Origin: Pohlia nutans
Lineage: Eukaryota > Streptophyta > Bryopsida > Bryales > Mniaceae
Length of the DNA stretch: 64,000 nt
NCBI GenBank assembly: GCA_022496805.1
Contig: CM040094.1
Span: forward strand, 19,181,501 to 19,245,500
Reading direction: 5' to 3'
Part shown: positions 34,381 to 44,601 of the stretch, one piece after another
Position numbering within the stretch: position 1 is the stretch's first letter
Layout of the letters: each line of letters starts with the position of its first letter
The notes under the pieces: model-generated
Databases searched by the model: none
What the model was told of the DNA's origin: nothing
The model's input: the letters and a program-made list of their open reading frames with translations, nothing else
Translations under genes and position numbers: made by a program

Positions 34381-34716
34381 ATGGATATGGATAATTTTGT
34401 TAGTAAATTGATTAGAGATGTTGCCAATATGCCGGATGAGAAGCAAATTGAAGTATTCCGCGCAATTGCGTGTTTCCCGGCAATTACGATGCCGGTGTTG
34501 GAAATGACTTCCATTGAGATCGCGGATGTTGTTGAGAGCAGTCGCACCGTGCCCTTGCAAGAACCTCTCGCCGCCAAGCCAATGCGCACGCGACAAACGC
34601 AGAAGAAGCTCCTAACCGACTCCGACCGTGACGACGAGGAAGATGGTGAGGACGAACGCGTGGAGGAGCCGTTGAAGACGACACGAAGAAAGGCAAGAAT
34701 TTCATCTCCAATTTGA
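34381..34716 (+). CDS. TNPA-like gene, possible second exon
   Basis: 111 codons: a helical N-terminus (LIRDVANMPDEKQIEVFRAI), a Lys/Arg-rich basic part and the acidic run SDRDDEEDGEDERVEE. No domain recognised. It lies on the same strand and between recognisable parts of the TNPA-like gene, so it is either an exon or an independent small frame. Confidence 0.35.
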   Translation: MDMDNFVSKLIRDVANMPDEKQIEVFRAIACFPAITMPVLEMTSIEIADVVESSRTVPLQEPLAAKPMRTRQTQKKLLTDSDRDDEEDGEDERVEEPLKTTRRKARISSPI

Positions 34717-36225
34717 AACCGCAATTTTTACTTATTTTTGGAATGCATAGAAGTATTTATTTTCTGCCTTAGACCAAGCTCTTTTCCATACGCCTGTGAA
34801 TGTTTGGAATCTCTATAGAGTCTCAAAGTTTTCCATCTCTTTTAGACTGTCGCTAAGTTAATAAAAAGTTTCTGGTGCAATTCTTGTGTGAAAAATGAAA
34901 CGGCTAAGAGATGATCAGTTTTAATGCTTTTTGCAAATGGGAGGCAACACTTTTTCTGTCTTTGACCTTTGATGTTTCTTAGAACTCGATTCTGTTTTGA
35001 AGATATGTGATTATGAGTATACTGCAGCCGAGTGGATTGTAGTTCTTCTCGTTCTAGGTACTCTGACTTGAACTCAAGAGAAAGTGATTGTGTCCCTGTC
35101 TCCCGCGTTGAATGCTTGTGAAAGATCAAGCTCCAAGTAATCTTGCAATTGTGCATACGGCATTCGCTTGAACTAATAGCTTGAAGTCAATTATCGTCAC
35201 GGGGTTGAAATTACAACCAGATGGATTCCTTTAGTTTCCTTTTTGAGCTTAATGCTGGGGTTGTTACAGAAACATAGTTTTCTTTTTCATTTCTTCTCAT
35301 ACAACGTTTAAAGTTGACACTAAGCATTGGAGATCATCAACCTTATTGTGCGATTTTTTAGTTTTGATTTTTTCATCCCTAATGAACAAAAGGAGCATGG
35401 ATGTAAAATGAAAAATTCCAACGAACATATCTTGAAAATGTAATTCCAACAAAATCAATAAACAAGTGAATTATGTTGGTCAATAAACAAGTGAATTGGG
35501 ATACGAGGGAACGTCACATAAAATATACAGTGTCCAAGGAGAATTGATATCCTTAACCACAAGTCGTTCAAAGGTGAACCAAAATGGTGTCCCTTAACAT
35601 TAAATAGGCGCTTGTCACTTGATAGATAGATAGATTATAGGTACTTAATGACCTAACTCTACTGTTTTTTTCTACGTTTGAATGATCGGTTCTGAGTCTG
35701 TTGACATTGAGCAAAAACAATTATATCCCCAGTAGAGTAGTGAGGGATTGCAAGAGCTCAATGTTGTAATTTTTCTCAATAGGTGATACGAGTAAGAAGT
35801 AGCTGAACGGAGTACAATAAAGTGTCCATACTGTCTTTGCGGAAATATGACTGCTCTGAGCCATGAAACGTCACAGCACGGCTGACTACATCTTGAATAT
35901 GACTGTATGTAGTCACATTTTCTGAAACAAGACTGCAGTCATCTTAAATATGACTTCCCGTTGTCATTGTGAAGTATGTACAGTTTTGCACAACTAGGTT
36001 CTAGATTTCAGTGCAATGTCCACTTTCTTTTGCTTGACAACAAATTCGTCTATTTTAGGGAGAGCGTGATTCTTCTGATAAGCCTAGGTCGTGGGCGGCG
36101 GACTCGTCTCGAAAAAACCGCAAAATGTCTTCATCGAGGCGGGGGGGAGCAACAGCAAAGCACTCGATGAGGAGCTTGTGGAGGCGTCATCGAGCTTGCA
36201 AGAAACCTAGATCGAGGATGAGGAC

Positions 36226-36960
36226 GAGGCATCGGAAGATGAGTACAGTGACGAAGAAGTAGAAAACAGATCGGTCGGGGGGAACACGATGTTGAAGAAC
36301 GAGATCGAGTTGAGAGAACTGAAAGTTCTTAGGCGGATGGCAGAGCAGGGTGCAGATTCCCGTAGCTTGCGCGAAGAATTGCGCAACGTCGGTGCCTCCC
36401 CACGCCGGCAGTCGAAGTTGAAGGGTTTGAGGCGGCAAGTGAGGAGAAGCGACAAACTCGATATGCGATTATGGGTCGAAGTTGACAATGGAGGAACGCC
36501 GACGGGAGCACACCGCCCGGATTGGCTCACCAAGTTACGGGGCTATTCCCGTGACTTGGACTGGAGCATTGACGACTTCAAGCAGCATCCTCGAGCGCTC
36601 TTGATGGCGATCAAAGACAAGATGGCGGCGCAATACGAGTACCGGGGGGGGGGGGGGCTTGGCGACGTTCCGGAGGACGTATTCTTGTCGATTCTCTGGG
36701 GACAAATGCGAACAAAGAGGAGCAACATGAAGAAAGTTCTCAACCGGGGCGACCCTCATCCGGGGTATTGCAGGAAAGAGCATGTGGAGAATTTCAAGAA
36801 ATTGATAGCAAGGGAGGACAAGAAGGCCGAGGCTGAGCGGATGAAAAACGTGCGATGCACTGTCGCGAACGTCTCGCACTCCGGTCGTTTGGAAGGAGAA
36901 GTGCGTTCACGACTGGTGAGGGACCTTAAACTTTCCCTGCTCAATCAAATTGTGATGTAA
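36226..36960 (+). CDS. TNPA-like protein, Transposase_24-type domain
   Basis: Open from just after a TAG at about 36207 to TAA at 36958. The acidic start EDEYSDEEVEN is followed by a basic coiled region and then DWLTKLRGYSRDLDWSIDDF, AIKDKMAAQYEY, DVFLSILWGQMRTKRSNMKK. This looks like the Ptta/En/Spm plant transposase family, which binds subterminal repeats. The recognition is by pattern only. A run of about 13 G at 36645-36657 encodes Gly and may be an unreliable length. Confidence 0.5.
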   Translation, partial: EASEDEYSDEEVENRSVGGNTMLKNEIELRELKVLRRMAEQGADSRSLREELRNVGASPRRQSKLKGLRRQVRRSDKLDMRLWVEVDNGGTPTGAHRPDWLTKLRGYSRDLDWSIDDFKQHPRALLMAIKDKMAAQYEYRGGGGLGDVPEDVFLSILWGQMRTKRSNMKKVLNRGDPHPGYCRKEHVENFKKLIAREDKKAEAERMKNVRCTVANVSHSGRLEGEVRSRLVRDLKLSLLNQIVM

Positions 36961-37265
36961 AAATGCTTGTGATTTAGGCACCATGCGATACTGCTCAGTT
37001 TCGTATTCTCTAGTTCCTGGTATTTCCCTGGTAAGTGACTGTCTTCTGTCGTGAACACGACTGGACAGCGCCATGCGATACTGCCCAGTGTCGTATTCTA
37101 CAGTGACTGGTATTTCCCTGGTAAGTGACTGTCTTCTGTCGTGAACACGATTGGACAGCGTCATGTTTGAAACCTGCTCTCAATAAAACCACATGAGAAC
37201 ACAGAGGTGTTCTGTGGTATTTGTTCTCTCGTTGATCCTGGCTTTGATATTTGACAGTTGGATAG

Positions 37266-37673
37266 ATGCTTCTCTTGCAGGCTGCAGAGTTAGACCGCCC
37301 CCCAACCCACTTGGAAGTTGAGGCGGAGCTTGCGACACCGGGGAAATCAGGCCGGCCTCAAACGTCCTCTTCAAGGGGGGGTCCAGCATCATCACAAGGC
37401 CTCGCACCTTCGAGGGCTGCCATGGACGCACGCATGGACGGTATTGCAGGTGAGGTCGATGACATGAAGGCCACACTCAGGGTTTTGCTCCAAGAGGTCC
37501 GCACACTAAAACCGCCCATGACACCACACGAATCGTCGGAGGTGGGGAACACGGGGTTGGAGGAGTCCCACCCGCCAGCAGTGGCTCCACCGGCAATAGC
37601 GCCGGCAGTCGTGGACCCGGTGTGGCCAAAGGAAGTCCACTTGACAAACGAGGAGGTACCACATGCATCGTGA
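37266..37673 (+). CDS. TNPA-like gene, Pro/Ala-rich exon
   Basis: Open frame with AELDRPPTHLEVEAELATPG, then a short helical stretch (MDGIAGEVDDMKATLRVLLQ) and a Pro-rich end. The N-terminal phrase is typical of the segment after the DNA-binding domain in plant En/Spm TNPA-like proteins. A CAG acceptor at 37280-37282 and a GAG|GTACCA donor near 37655 are plausible but not proven. Confidence 0.4.
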   Translation: MLLLQAAELDRPPTHLEVEAELATPGKSGRPQTSSSRGGPASSQGLAPSRAAMDARMDGIAGEVDDMKATLRVLLQEVRTLKPPMTPHESSEVGNTGLEESHPPAVAPPAIAPAVVDPVWPKEVHLTNEEVPHAS

Positions 37674-37947
37674 CCCCGAGTAGTCATAAATGAGCCATCA
37701 CACACTCATTGTATACTCATGACTTGCAATGGTTCATATTACTACAGATTATCCTTCCTTCAGTGTTGACATCTTCAATTAGTGCAAGTAATAGAAATCG
37801 ACAAAATTCCTTTTCTGGTGTGTCCAAAGAGATCACATAGATTTAATTTATAGTGATCCTATTTGCGCCACTTATTACTAGTAATGTACAATTAAAAATT
37901 TTAAATGTGCTTACTCATGACTAGTGGATTTCTGACTTCCCTTTACC

Positions 37948-38265
37948 GTGTGGCACCAGGGGACCACGAACTTGGTGAAGCCCGGTGGCTCCGGGAAAAG
38001 TTGTCCAGTGGATCCCGCCGCAGGGGTCGCGACCGAGGTGGTCGAGCACTCCGGTGAGAGTGCCCCAGAGGACCCCTCCTCAGCTGCCATCGCAGCCCAA
38101 GCGCCGGCGAAGAAGGAGAAACAAGCGCCAAAGAAGAGGAAGGACGAGGCCGAGAAGCTATTGGAGGATCAGTTGGGTCGCAGCAAGCGGCGCCCGACCG
38201 CGAAAGATAAGGTCACCTTGCAACCATCCCTAACTATGTACAAGTCTTTTCTATGTGATCAGTAA
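37948..38265 (+). CDS. TNPA-like gene, Lys-rich exon
   Basis: Encodes an Ala/Pro-rich start and a basic nuclear-localisation-like segment (KKEKQAPKKRKDEAEKLLED), followed by SKRRPTAKDKVTLQPS. A second short basic exon follows at about 38546-38625 (ATKRKRPAEKASPPTKKKK) between CAG and GTGAGG. Exon borders are uncertain. Confidence 0.35.
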   Translation: MWHQGTTNLVKPGGSGKSCPVDPAAGVATEVVEHSGESAPEDPSSAAIAAQAPAKKEKQAPKKRKDEAEKLLEDQLGRSKRRPTAKDKVTLQPSLTMYKSFLCDQ

Positions 38266-38626
38266 TGTACCCCTATTGGACACTGAAGGTTTTCAGTAGT
38301 AATCACCGTGATTAGTAATGTGTTTGCAGTGAATGTGACTAGGATCAGTAAGGTCCAGGTGTTATGTCACAGGGTTCAGTAACCTATCCCGATAAGGGCA
38401 CAGTGACACGTCGTAATGAAGCACAATATAACAGGGCCTAGTCATAAATGAGATGCATCAGTATACGCTAAACCTGCAGTGATGTAATGTGGTCTGTGCC
38501 ATCTAGTTGCTAAACCTAGGGTGATCGAGGTGGTGCACACAGGTTGACGAAGACGTTGACGAGGAGGCAGCAACAAAGAGGAAGCGACCGGCAGAGAAAG
38601 CAAGTCCACCTACGAAAAAGAAGAAG

Positions 38627-39046
38627 GTGAGGGGCGGGTCTAAATTTCCAGCGCTAAGGGTCTCGGAATCTTTGAAGACAAAGGTTATTGTTTTGAATGT
38701 TGTGGGACTATTGTGCGACATTAGACCTATGCATGATAGAAACAACTGGGGTCCCTCGAACGTGGTCCATCTTGATCATGACCACAAGGTAAAAATCATG
38801 AAAAGGGCCGATTGTGGCCCTTTCTTGAGTATGTTGTGTCAGCACTTCGATGTGGGGATATGGTCGCCCATAGAGAGTACTTTAGTGGAGGTAGTAGGCA
38901 AGTTTTTGGCGGACGGGATACCTTCCTTAAAATGGAGCTTTTTGTGGGGGAAAGAAACGTCAGGTACCAAGAGAAACTTCAACGATCTCTTTAGTGTAAT
39001 CCCCGTGGCTTTGGCTCCTAAGGCTCGATGCCTTCAAATCGATTGA
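38627..39046 (+). CDS. HAD/FCP1-like phosphatase domain fragment in CACTA
   Basis: 139 codons. LKTKVIVLNVVGLLCDI aligns with the LDxNGLL nucleophile motif of plant FCP1-homology (NIF) proteins, and CGPFLSMLCQHFDVGIWSP aligns with their RP...FL....FDVGIWS block. KWSFLWGKE follows, as in those proteins. The nucleophile Asp is Asn (LNVVG), so phosphatase activity is unlikely. It probably derives from a host gene captured by the element. It lies between TNPA-like exons on the same strand. Confidence 0.5.
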   Translation: MRGGSKFPALRVSESLKTKVIVLNVVGLLCDIRPMHDRNNWGPSNVVHLDHDHKVKIMKRADCGPFLSMLCQHFDVGIWSPIESTLVEVVGKFLADGIPSLKWSFLWGKETSGTKRNFNDLFSVIPVALAPKARCLQID

Positions 39047-39386
39047 GACACAACTGCAACGGCTGAGTCTCTCCCCTCGAATGTCATCACTTGTCCACGA
39101 TGGGATCCGCTAGAGCCTTACGACGATTAACTCACTCGACTAATAGAGTCATTTCAAGCGTTATCACGGAACCCATCTGACATCGAGTACTGCACTCAAT
39201 ATTTGGTGAAAGACGTCATAGCAGCTGCGACACCACGGATACCGGTAGGTCCACGGCTGGTTCATGGAGGGCGGAAGTACAAGCTCTCTCCAAACCTTCA
39301 TCTCCTTCCTCCATTATGTACGTAACGCTTTTATCATTTCTCATTTGTAGATTTGTTAGGTATCCCTAACATGAAGGACGTTTAAA

Positions 39387-39737
39387 ATGCAGCCCCAGCA
39401 ACTTGAAATGGTGGAGCCGGTGGTGCCGGTGGCGGAAGCCGCACCCGCAGCTTTGGCCCCCCAATCGAAGGTGAAGGTAATGGACTTTGACGAGGTTTTG
39501 AAGCCCAAGGACACCGTTGTAGCTCACGGCGTTATCATTAGCCTTGCAGGAGGCACCCTGCATTGCCGTTTGATCGAGGAGGGCATGGCATCAGTCATGA
39601 TCACCGCGGTAGAACCGGGATCGGAAGAGATTGGCCTCTATGAGCCTAACGAGACGGATGATCCGGTTGTAGATTGCTTGGGTGGTGCTCTCAACAGCAT
39701 CACCAAGTGGCCCGTTGCCGCACTGGAGGCAGCCTAA
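39387..39737 (+). CDS. TNPA-like protein, C-terminal domain
   Basis: 116 codons to TAA. After an Ala/Pro-rich start it shows VVAHGVIISLAGGTLHCRLI, VMITAVEPGSEEIGLYEP, then LGGALNSITKWPVAAL. The pattern (a small beta domain ending in A...I.WP) matches the C-terminal domain of plant En/Spm second-ORF proteins. This supports the plus-strand gene as the TNPA counterpart. Confidence 0.5.
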   Translation: MQPQQLEMVEPVVPVAEAAPAALAPQSKVKVMDFDEVLKPKDTVVAHGVIISLAGGTLHCRLIEEGMASVMITAVEPGSEEIGLYEPNETDDPVVDCLGGALNSITKWPVAALEAA

Positions 39738-40439
39738 ATGCCGCGACTGCGAAAGAGAAGGTGACAGATAAACGATCTTCTGATGTTTGATGTAGCACGC
39801 AATCCTGATGAATTCCCTGAATGTCACAAGGTTAAGTAATGTACGCAGTCTGCCATGTCACAGTGATCAGTAATAAGCATAGTGAGAATGTCACACGGTT
39901 CAGTCAAGTATACCTGGGAAGGTCACAAGGACTAGTCGTGATACAAATGAATGTAACAAATAATAGTCATAATTGCGCAGCATCCGTATTAAGGGGTCCT
40001 CTACTGAATTAATGAGGTTTGCCCAAAAAAGTTGGTTAACCCACTTGTCATTGTGGTGGTGCACACAGGATGACGAAGAAAATCACAAGGAGCCAGCAGT
40101 AAGAAGTAAATGGGAAGCACGAGATGATGGATGTTGGATGTATATAATGGTGAGGAATAAGAGTGGGTTAGCTAGATAGCAACTCCCTCTAAGACATTAT
40201 CAAGTTTTGGTTTTGTATTGAGTCTTTCACTACTAAATACAAGTGAACATGTTGCATTTCCCTTCTCAGACGTAAGCGTCTTCCATTGAATTCCACGTAT
40301 GTGTCTTCTATTGTATGTTTCAGATACATAATAGTAATGTAACTCTCAGTAAGCGAAAATATCACTGTGTGCACTAATATGGCCACATACATGGCAACAA
40401 CATTATGACTACCGCGAGTCATATATTGGCCTCACTCCG

Positions 40440-41130
40440 ACCGATACTGTGACTGAAACCAGTCGTATATCCTTTGCACTCTTGTCAAACACAACTGGAG
40501 GTCTTGAACACACCATTGGCTACAGTCATAAGACCGCTCAAACATGACTGTACAGAGTCATAATCCACAAAAGCCTAAAACATCACTACCAATCGAATTC
40601 CACGTCAGCAACATTATGACCAAAACTGTGACTCCACAGAGTCACATTCCACGTCAGCCGAACAATGACAGTATTCACATTCCACGTGGAAGTGCCACGT
40701 CAGCAAAAATATAACTCCACAGAGTCATATTCCACGTCAGCAGAAAATATGACTACGCAGTGTCACGTGCCACGTTGGATGCCTCGTCAGCAAAAAATAT
40801 GACTCGCCCGAGTCACATGCCACGTCGGATTTTGGCCTCAGCTGCCCGGACAGACCTCCAAAAGTCAAGGACTTGGGGCCGGTCAAGATGGCGGCTGGAA
40901 TGCTGACGTGGCATGTGAATGGCGCCCAAGTATACGCTTTAAGGCGTATTTATTCATATGACTAGGTGTCCGAAGCGACTCGTCGGTAACTACGGCACCC
41001 AGTCATGCTCCGCGTCACATTCCACGTCAGCAAAAAATATGACGCGCAATCACAGACCCGATTTTATGACTCCGCGCAGTCATAAACGCAGTCATTCTCC
41101 CAGTCATAAAAGTACCCATCTATGCTAGTG
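40440..41130. promoter_or_regulatory. CACTA right subterminal repeats and terminus
   Basis: Between 40540 and 41060 the phrases TATGACTCCACAGAGTCA and CCACGTCAGCAAAAAATATG recur at least five times. The end CTCCCAGTCATAAAAGTACC continues to GCTAGTG at 41130. This is the typical dense subterminal repeat region of a CACTA element. Confidence 0.75.
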
Positions 41131-41973
41131 ATAGCTAGGCTAAAAGCTCCATGTGCGAAGGCTTGTTTTACGCAGCAGGCTGTGACTTAGAAGAAATGCA
41201 TCGCTCAAATCATACAAGACGGGAAATCTACCGCTGCTCCTACGTACACGGGCATGATGGACAACTACAAGAAGAATCGCAAGGAGCGCATGCAATTCTT
41301 CTTCTGCAACGACGACATCCAGAGGTGTGTCAAAGGAACTCGCAGAAAGTGGGTTATGTCCCGCCCTGAGGTCCCTGACATCTGGACCATCAAAAACGGT
41401 ACTAACCTAACACGCAAGGAGATACTTGCTCTAGAAAACGCTGGCTTTCGACTTCCACAGCGCGAGGTCATATCGCCGCGAAGGCTCTTCCAAGACCACC
41501 CTCTCCCCGTCGACTTGTCAACAAATGTAACTCCAGCTTTTCCAGCTGAAGTTCCCAAGCGACGTCATGGCAAGAATGTCCGCCGCAACAAGAAGAGCCC
41601 ATCCATCAAGCAAGCCAACAACTGTGCTAGTGCTGCAGCATTCAAGGGTTCCATAAGGAAGGTGGACATGGTTCGAGTCCCTGCCCTGTGTTACATCGTC
41701 ACATTGGATTCGGGCACGCCTCCGACAAATCAACAGTACCTTCTCACAATTTCCCAGTTTCCAGACTGCTCCTGCCCTTATTTCAAGGAGATGGTGACCA
41801 AGGCAAAAAGAGGACGCAACCAATGGGCTCACTACAAACATCTCTATTTTGTCTTCATGGTCGTTTGTGGGTTTGATGTTGATGTAGATGCCTTCATGCA
41901 TGCACCCACTCTTAGCTTCAACGAAGTTAAGCTAGTTCTTGAGAGCGGATTGTTGACTCATCCAACACCCTAG
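41131..41973 (+). pseudogene. MULE transposase C-terminal fragment (SWIM relic)
   Basis: Starts at the CACTA boundary inside IARL, the same spot as residues near 62430 of the MULE at 59526-63291. It runs in frame past one TAG (at about 41188) to TAG at 41971. Shared blocks: APTYTG, CVKGTRRKWV, VSPRRLF-like, LDSGT, CSCPYFK and SFNEVKLVLESGLLT. The SWIM finger has CxC, but the following CxH is YKH in place of CKH, so a zinc ligand is lost. The N-terminal part of this copy is not in the window next to it. Confidence 0.75.
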
Positions 41974-42515
41974 GATACAAAAATGTTGTTGGTTCCATTG
42001 TTGACATGTTCACTCTCCAAATCAATGAAATTGTAGTGAGACTAAAAAGGCCACTACTGCAGATTTGAAAATCATGTTGTATTATTTACGAAACCCTAAA
42101 CCCTAAACTCTGGTATTTTTTCTATCTTGTACCAAGACTGGTCTAAACGCTAAACTTGCTATGCATTTCAAATAATTATCCCCAAACGAGTGGACTGGCC
42201 CCTAATAAGACGCTGAAATAACAATCTCTTTCTACCCAAAACCGCGGATTTGGGTCTAATTACCACGGTTATAGAGACAGAGTGTGCCTTTAATGTGCCT
42301 TTATCCGTGAACCACTGACCCTAAACCACGGTAATAGGTACCAAATCTTCCACGGTCATAGGTCCAAAATTTTACTAAAAATAGACGAATATTTGAATAA
42401 TAGCTAATTATAGTGTCGTTGACCAAGGTTGACCTGAAATTCTTGCTCGTAATCCCACATTTCTCCGCTCACTGCTTACCGCTCCCCGCTCCCAGCGCAC
42501 ACACTATCCTCGTCT
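41974..42515. other. Non-coding, with telomere-like CCCTAAA
   Basis: AAACCCTAAACCCTAAA occurs at about 42090, and ACCACGGT phrases repeat at 42260-42350. No gene. The end of this stretch is the left arm of the inverted repeat around the copia fragment. Confidence 0.4.
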
Positions 42516-43075
42516 CAACCCAAGGGCTTTGTGCAACAAGATAATGAGCACCTTGTTTGTAAGTTGCAAAAATCATTGTATGAGTTGAAACATTCTCCAA
42601 GAGCGTGGTACCAAAAGATTGACACGTATCTCCTTGCACATGGGTTTACGAGGAGCATTGCAAATCATAGTCTCTACTTCATGCAAGAGGGTCAACATGT
42701 GGTGATTGTGATCATATATGTTGATGATTTGATCATTCTTGCAAGCCTCATGAGTTCAATGAAGGCACTAAATGCCATGCTTGAGAGAGAGTACGAGATG
42801 AGTGATCTTGGAGAGTTGCATTTTTGTCTTGGTGTTGAGTTTGTGAGGAATAGGGCGACACGCACTATCACCATGAGTCAAGGCAAGTATGTGATGGACG
42901 TGCTCAAGAGATTCGGGATGGAGGATTGTAAACCCGTGGCAACACCATTCGATGCAAATTCCAAGCTCGTCAAGCTTTTGGAGGAGGAGTATGAGGCGGA
43001 GGCCAAATCCATGGCGGAGGTGCCATAGGGGAAAGCTCGTGTGCGAGCGGAGAGCGGAGAGCAGAAAATTCACAT
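42455..43075. repeat. Imperfect inverted repeat flanking a copia RT fragment
   Basis: Left arm 42458-42503 (CCGCTCCCCGCTCCCAGCGC then ACACAC) and right arm about 43035-43070 (GTGTGCGAGCGGAGAGCGGA then GAGCAGAAAA) are complementary over ~30 bases with mismatches. They closely bracket the RT piece. This could be a Mutator- or hAT-like carrier of a captured fragment. No target duplication was found. Confidence 0.5.
42516..43026 (+). pseudogene. Ty1/copia reverse transcriptase fragment
   Basis: Starts within QPKGFV, then LVCKLQKSLYELKHSPRAWY, the catalytic YVDDLIILAS and LGELHFCLGVEF, all copia RT landmarks. It stops at TAG 43024-43026. The N-terminal RT half, RNase H, integrase and LTRs are absent. 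The frame is open throughout, which suggests recent capture. Confidence 0.85.
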
Positions 43076-43352
43076 TTACCTAGTAAATTTTGAACAATTT
43101 TTAACCTAGATTAGGATAAAATTGGTAAAAAAGTCGTCTATATTTAGGTTTTTACCCCCCTAAAAATAGTTTTTACCACATGGTAACTTTTCTATAATAG
43201 TAATTTTCTATTTTTAGGGTTTAGTGAACATTTACCACGGTAAGAAACATTTACCGCAAACTTTGCTGCAGACGCCGGATCTATTGCGTCACTATAGCCG
43301 CACGCGCTGTCTCCTGTGCAGTTGCGCCAACGCTACTGCCCGAGACAAGACA

Positions 43353-43690
43353 TGGGAAGTCATTATCAAGCTTATAGACAAGTATCACGGATTTGATTTC
43401 ATTGTAGGATGAAGCCATTGTATCCCAAAGGGATGAAGGTTTTGTCCCTGTTTCCAAGAATTCGAGGTGCGGAAGTAGCTCTTCACAAGGTGGGGATCAA
43501 ATTGAACGTGGTGGTGAGTGTGGAGATTGAAGAAGGAGTGCGACGTTGTCTGCAAACATGGTGAGCCGTAACAAATCAAAGCGGCTACGTGGACCTTGAC
43601 TTCCACGGCGTGAGAGACCTGACAAGAGAAGACCTGACCAAGCTTGTAGACAACGATCGACCGTTGGATTTTCTTCACGGTGGAGATTAA
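43353..43690 (+). pseudogene. DRM-type cytosine-5 DNA methyltransferase fragment
   Basis: From ATG 43409: PKGMKVLSLFPRIRGAEVAL, HKVGIKLNVVVSVEI, then TNQSGYVDLDFHGVRDLTRE. This follows the motif I-III segment of plant domains-rearranged methyltransferases (family knowledge: VLSLFSGIGG, VVSVE, WW.QTNQ.G). The AdoMet loop SGIGG is PRIRG here, and a TGA (43562-43564) sits where the second Trp of WW is expected. Just upstream, at 43353-43408, KLIDKYHGFDFIVG resembles the segment that normally follows (GGFDLVIGG), so the order looks shuffled or two copies abut. Non-functional. Confidence 0.65.
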
Positions 43691-43934
43691 TGCAGATCAC
43701 ATCACTCGATCTTACGGCTGTGGATCCCTTAGGTGTCTCTCTCAAGCACCGCTCATGTGCTGTTCCCCCATCGTCTTCCTCATTTTCCCCACGCATTGTC
43801 GTTGTGATTCCGCTCGCCTTCGTTTTGAGTCCGCTCGCCTTGCGATGTGACACCGCTCCCCATTCCTGATAAAGCCCTGTGCCTGTTGTGTGATGCGCCT
43901 GGAACATGGCCTCCATGTTACTTGAAGTCGTCGA

Positions 43935-44156
43935 TCACGTCGCGGGCAGTCCCGGGCGGTCCATAGGCAGTCCCGGGCAGCCCTTAGGCAGCCCTTAGGC
44001 AGTCCCGGGCAGTCCCAGGACCAACCACCCGGACAGCCCTTAGACAGTCCCGGGACCAACCACCGGGACAGCCCTTAGGCAGTCCCGGGACCAACCACCG
44101 GGACAGCTTCTAGGCAGTCCCAGGCTGTCTCGGGACCAACCATCGGGACAGCCCTC
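43935..44156. repeat. GC-rich minisatellite
   Basis: About six units of roughly 38 bases: GGCAGTCCCGGGACCAACCA followed by CCGGGACAGCCCTTA. The last three are nearly identical. Ends where the hairpin hexamer repeat begins. Confidence 0.8.
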
Positions 44157-44362
44157 TAAGAAGATGAACACCATGAACACAAACACCATGAACACCAGCA
44201 AAAACACGAGGACCATGAACACGAAGATGAACACCAGTTTATGCTGGTGTTCATCTTCGTGTTCATGTTCCTCGTTTTCATGGTCCTCCTGTTCTTGCTG
44301 GTCGTGTTCTTGGTGGTCGTGTTCTTGCTGGACGTGCTCTTGCTGGTGTTCATGGTCGTGAC
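44157..44362. repeat. Hexamer-type hairpin repeat, block 1
   Basis: Plus-strand half of CATGAACAC/GAAGATGAACACC-type units, then an inverted half (GGTGTTCATCTTCGTGTTCA), centred near 44240. Single copy. Same sequence family as the large arrays at 47236 and 50693. Confidence 0.75.
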
Positions 44363-44601
44363 CCTCTGGAGACCCGCAACTTGCCACCCAAAGTGACGTA
44401 CCCAACGGAACGTGCCCAAAGCAATTTTAGATTATCAACATGAAGGAGCCAAGAGTGGCAAGCACTACCAGGAAGAAATTGTGCGAGCATGGTAACTACT
44501 ATAATCAATGCCATAATTATCATTATAAAACATAAACATTGCGGAGTGGTTCCTGAAGATGGAGTGATATCCTGACCACAAAACATTCTATAACCTTGCC
44601 C

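Larger units (their letters stand above)
25658..41130. mobile_element. 15.5 kb CACTA (En/Spm-type) transposon with SET exon
   Basis: Left end CACTACCGGAGATGGATACT at 25658. The right end, read inward on the minus strand, is CACTAGCATAGATGGGTACT ending at 41130. The two termini agree at most positions over ~40 bases, with imperfections. Subterminal and internal regions are rich in facing TGACT/AGTCA motifs and CCACGTCAGCA phrases. The minus strand encodes transposase-associated, SET, tnp2, DUF4218 and DUF4216 parts. The plus strand encodes a TNPA-like multi-exon gene. The 3-bp flanks are AGT (left) and ATA (right), so no target duplication supports a single clean insertion. Fusion of two related elements is possible. 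Confidence 0.7.

Noticed and set aside
42085..42110. Telomere or interstitial telomere array
   Set aside because: Only two to three CCCTAAA units are present. Such short runs are common in plant promoters and intergenic DNA.
24418..43026. One copia element split by the CACTA insertion, with gag on the left and RT on the right
   Set aside because: The DNA directly right of the CACTA end is a MULE relic, the RT piece starts 1.4 kb further on inside its own inverted repeats, and integrase is missing, so continuity is not supported.
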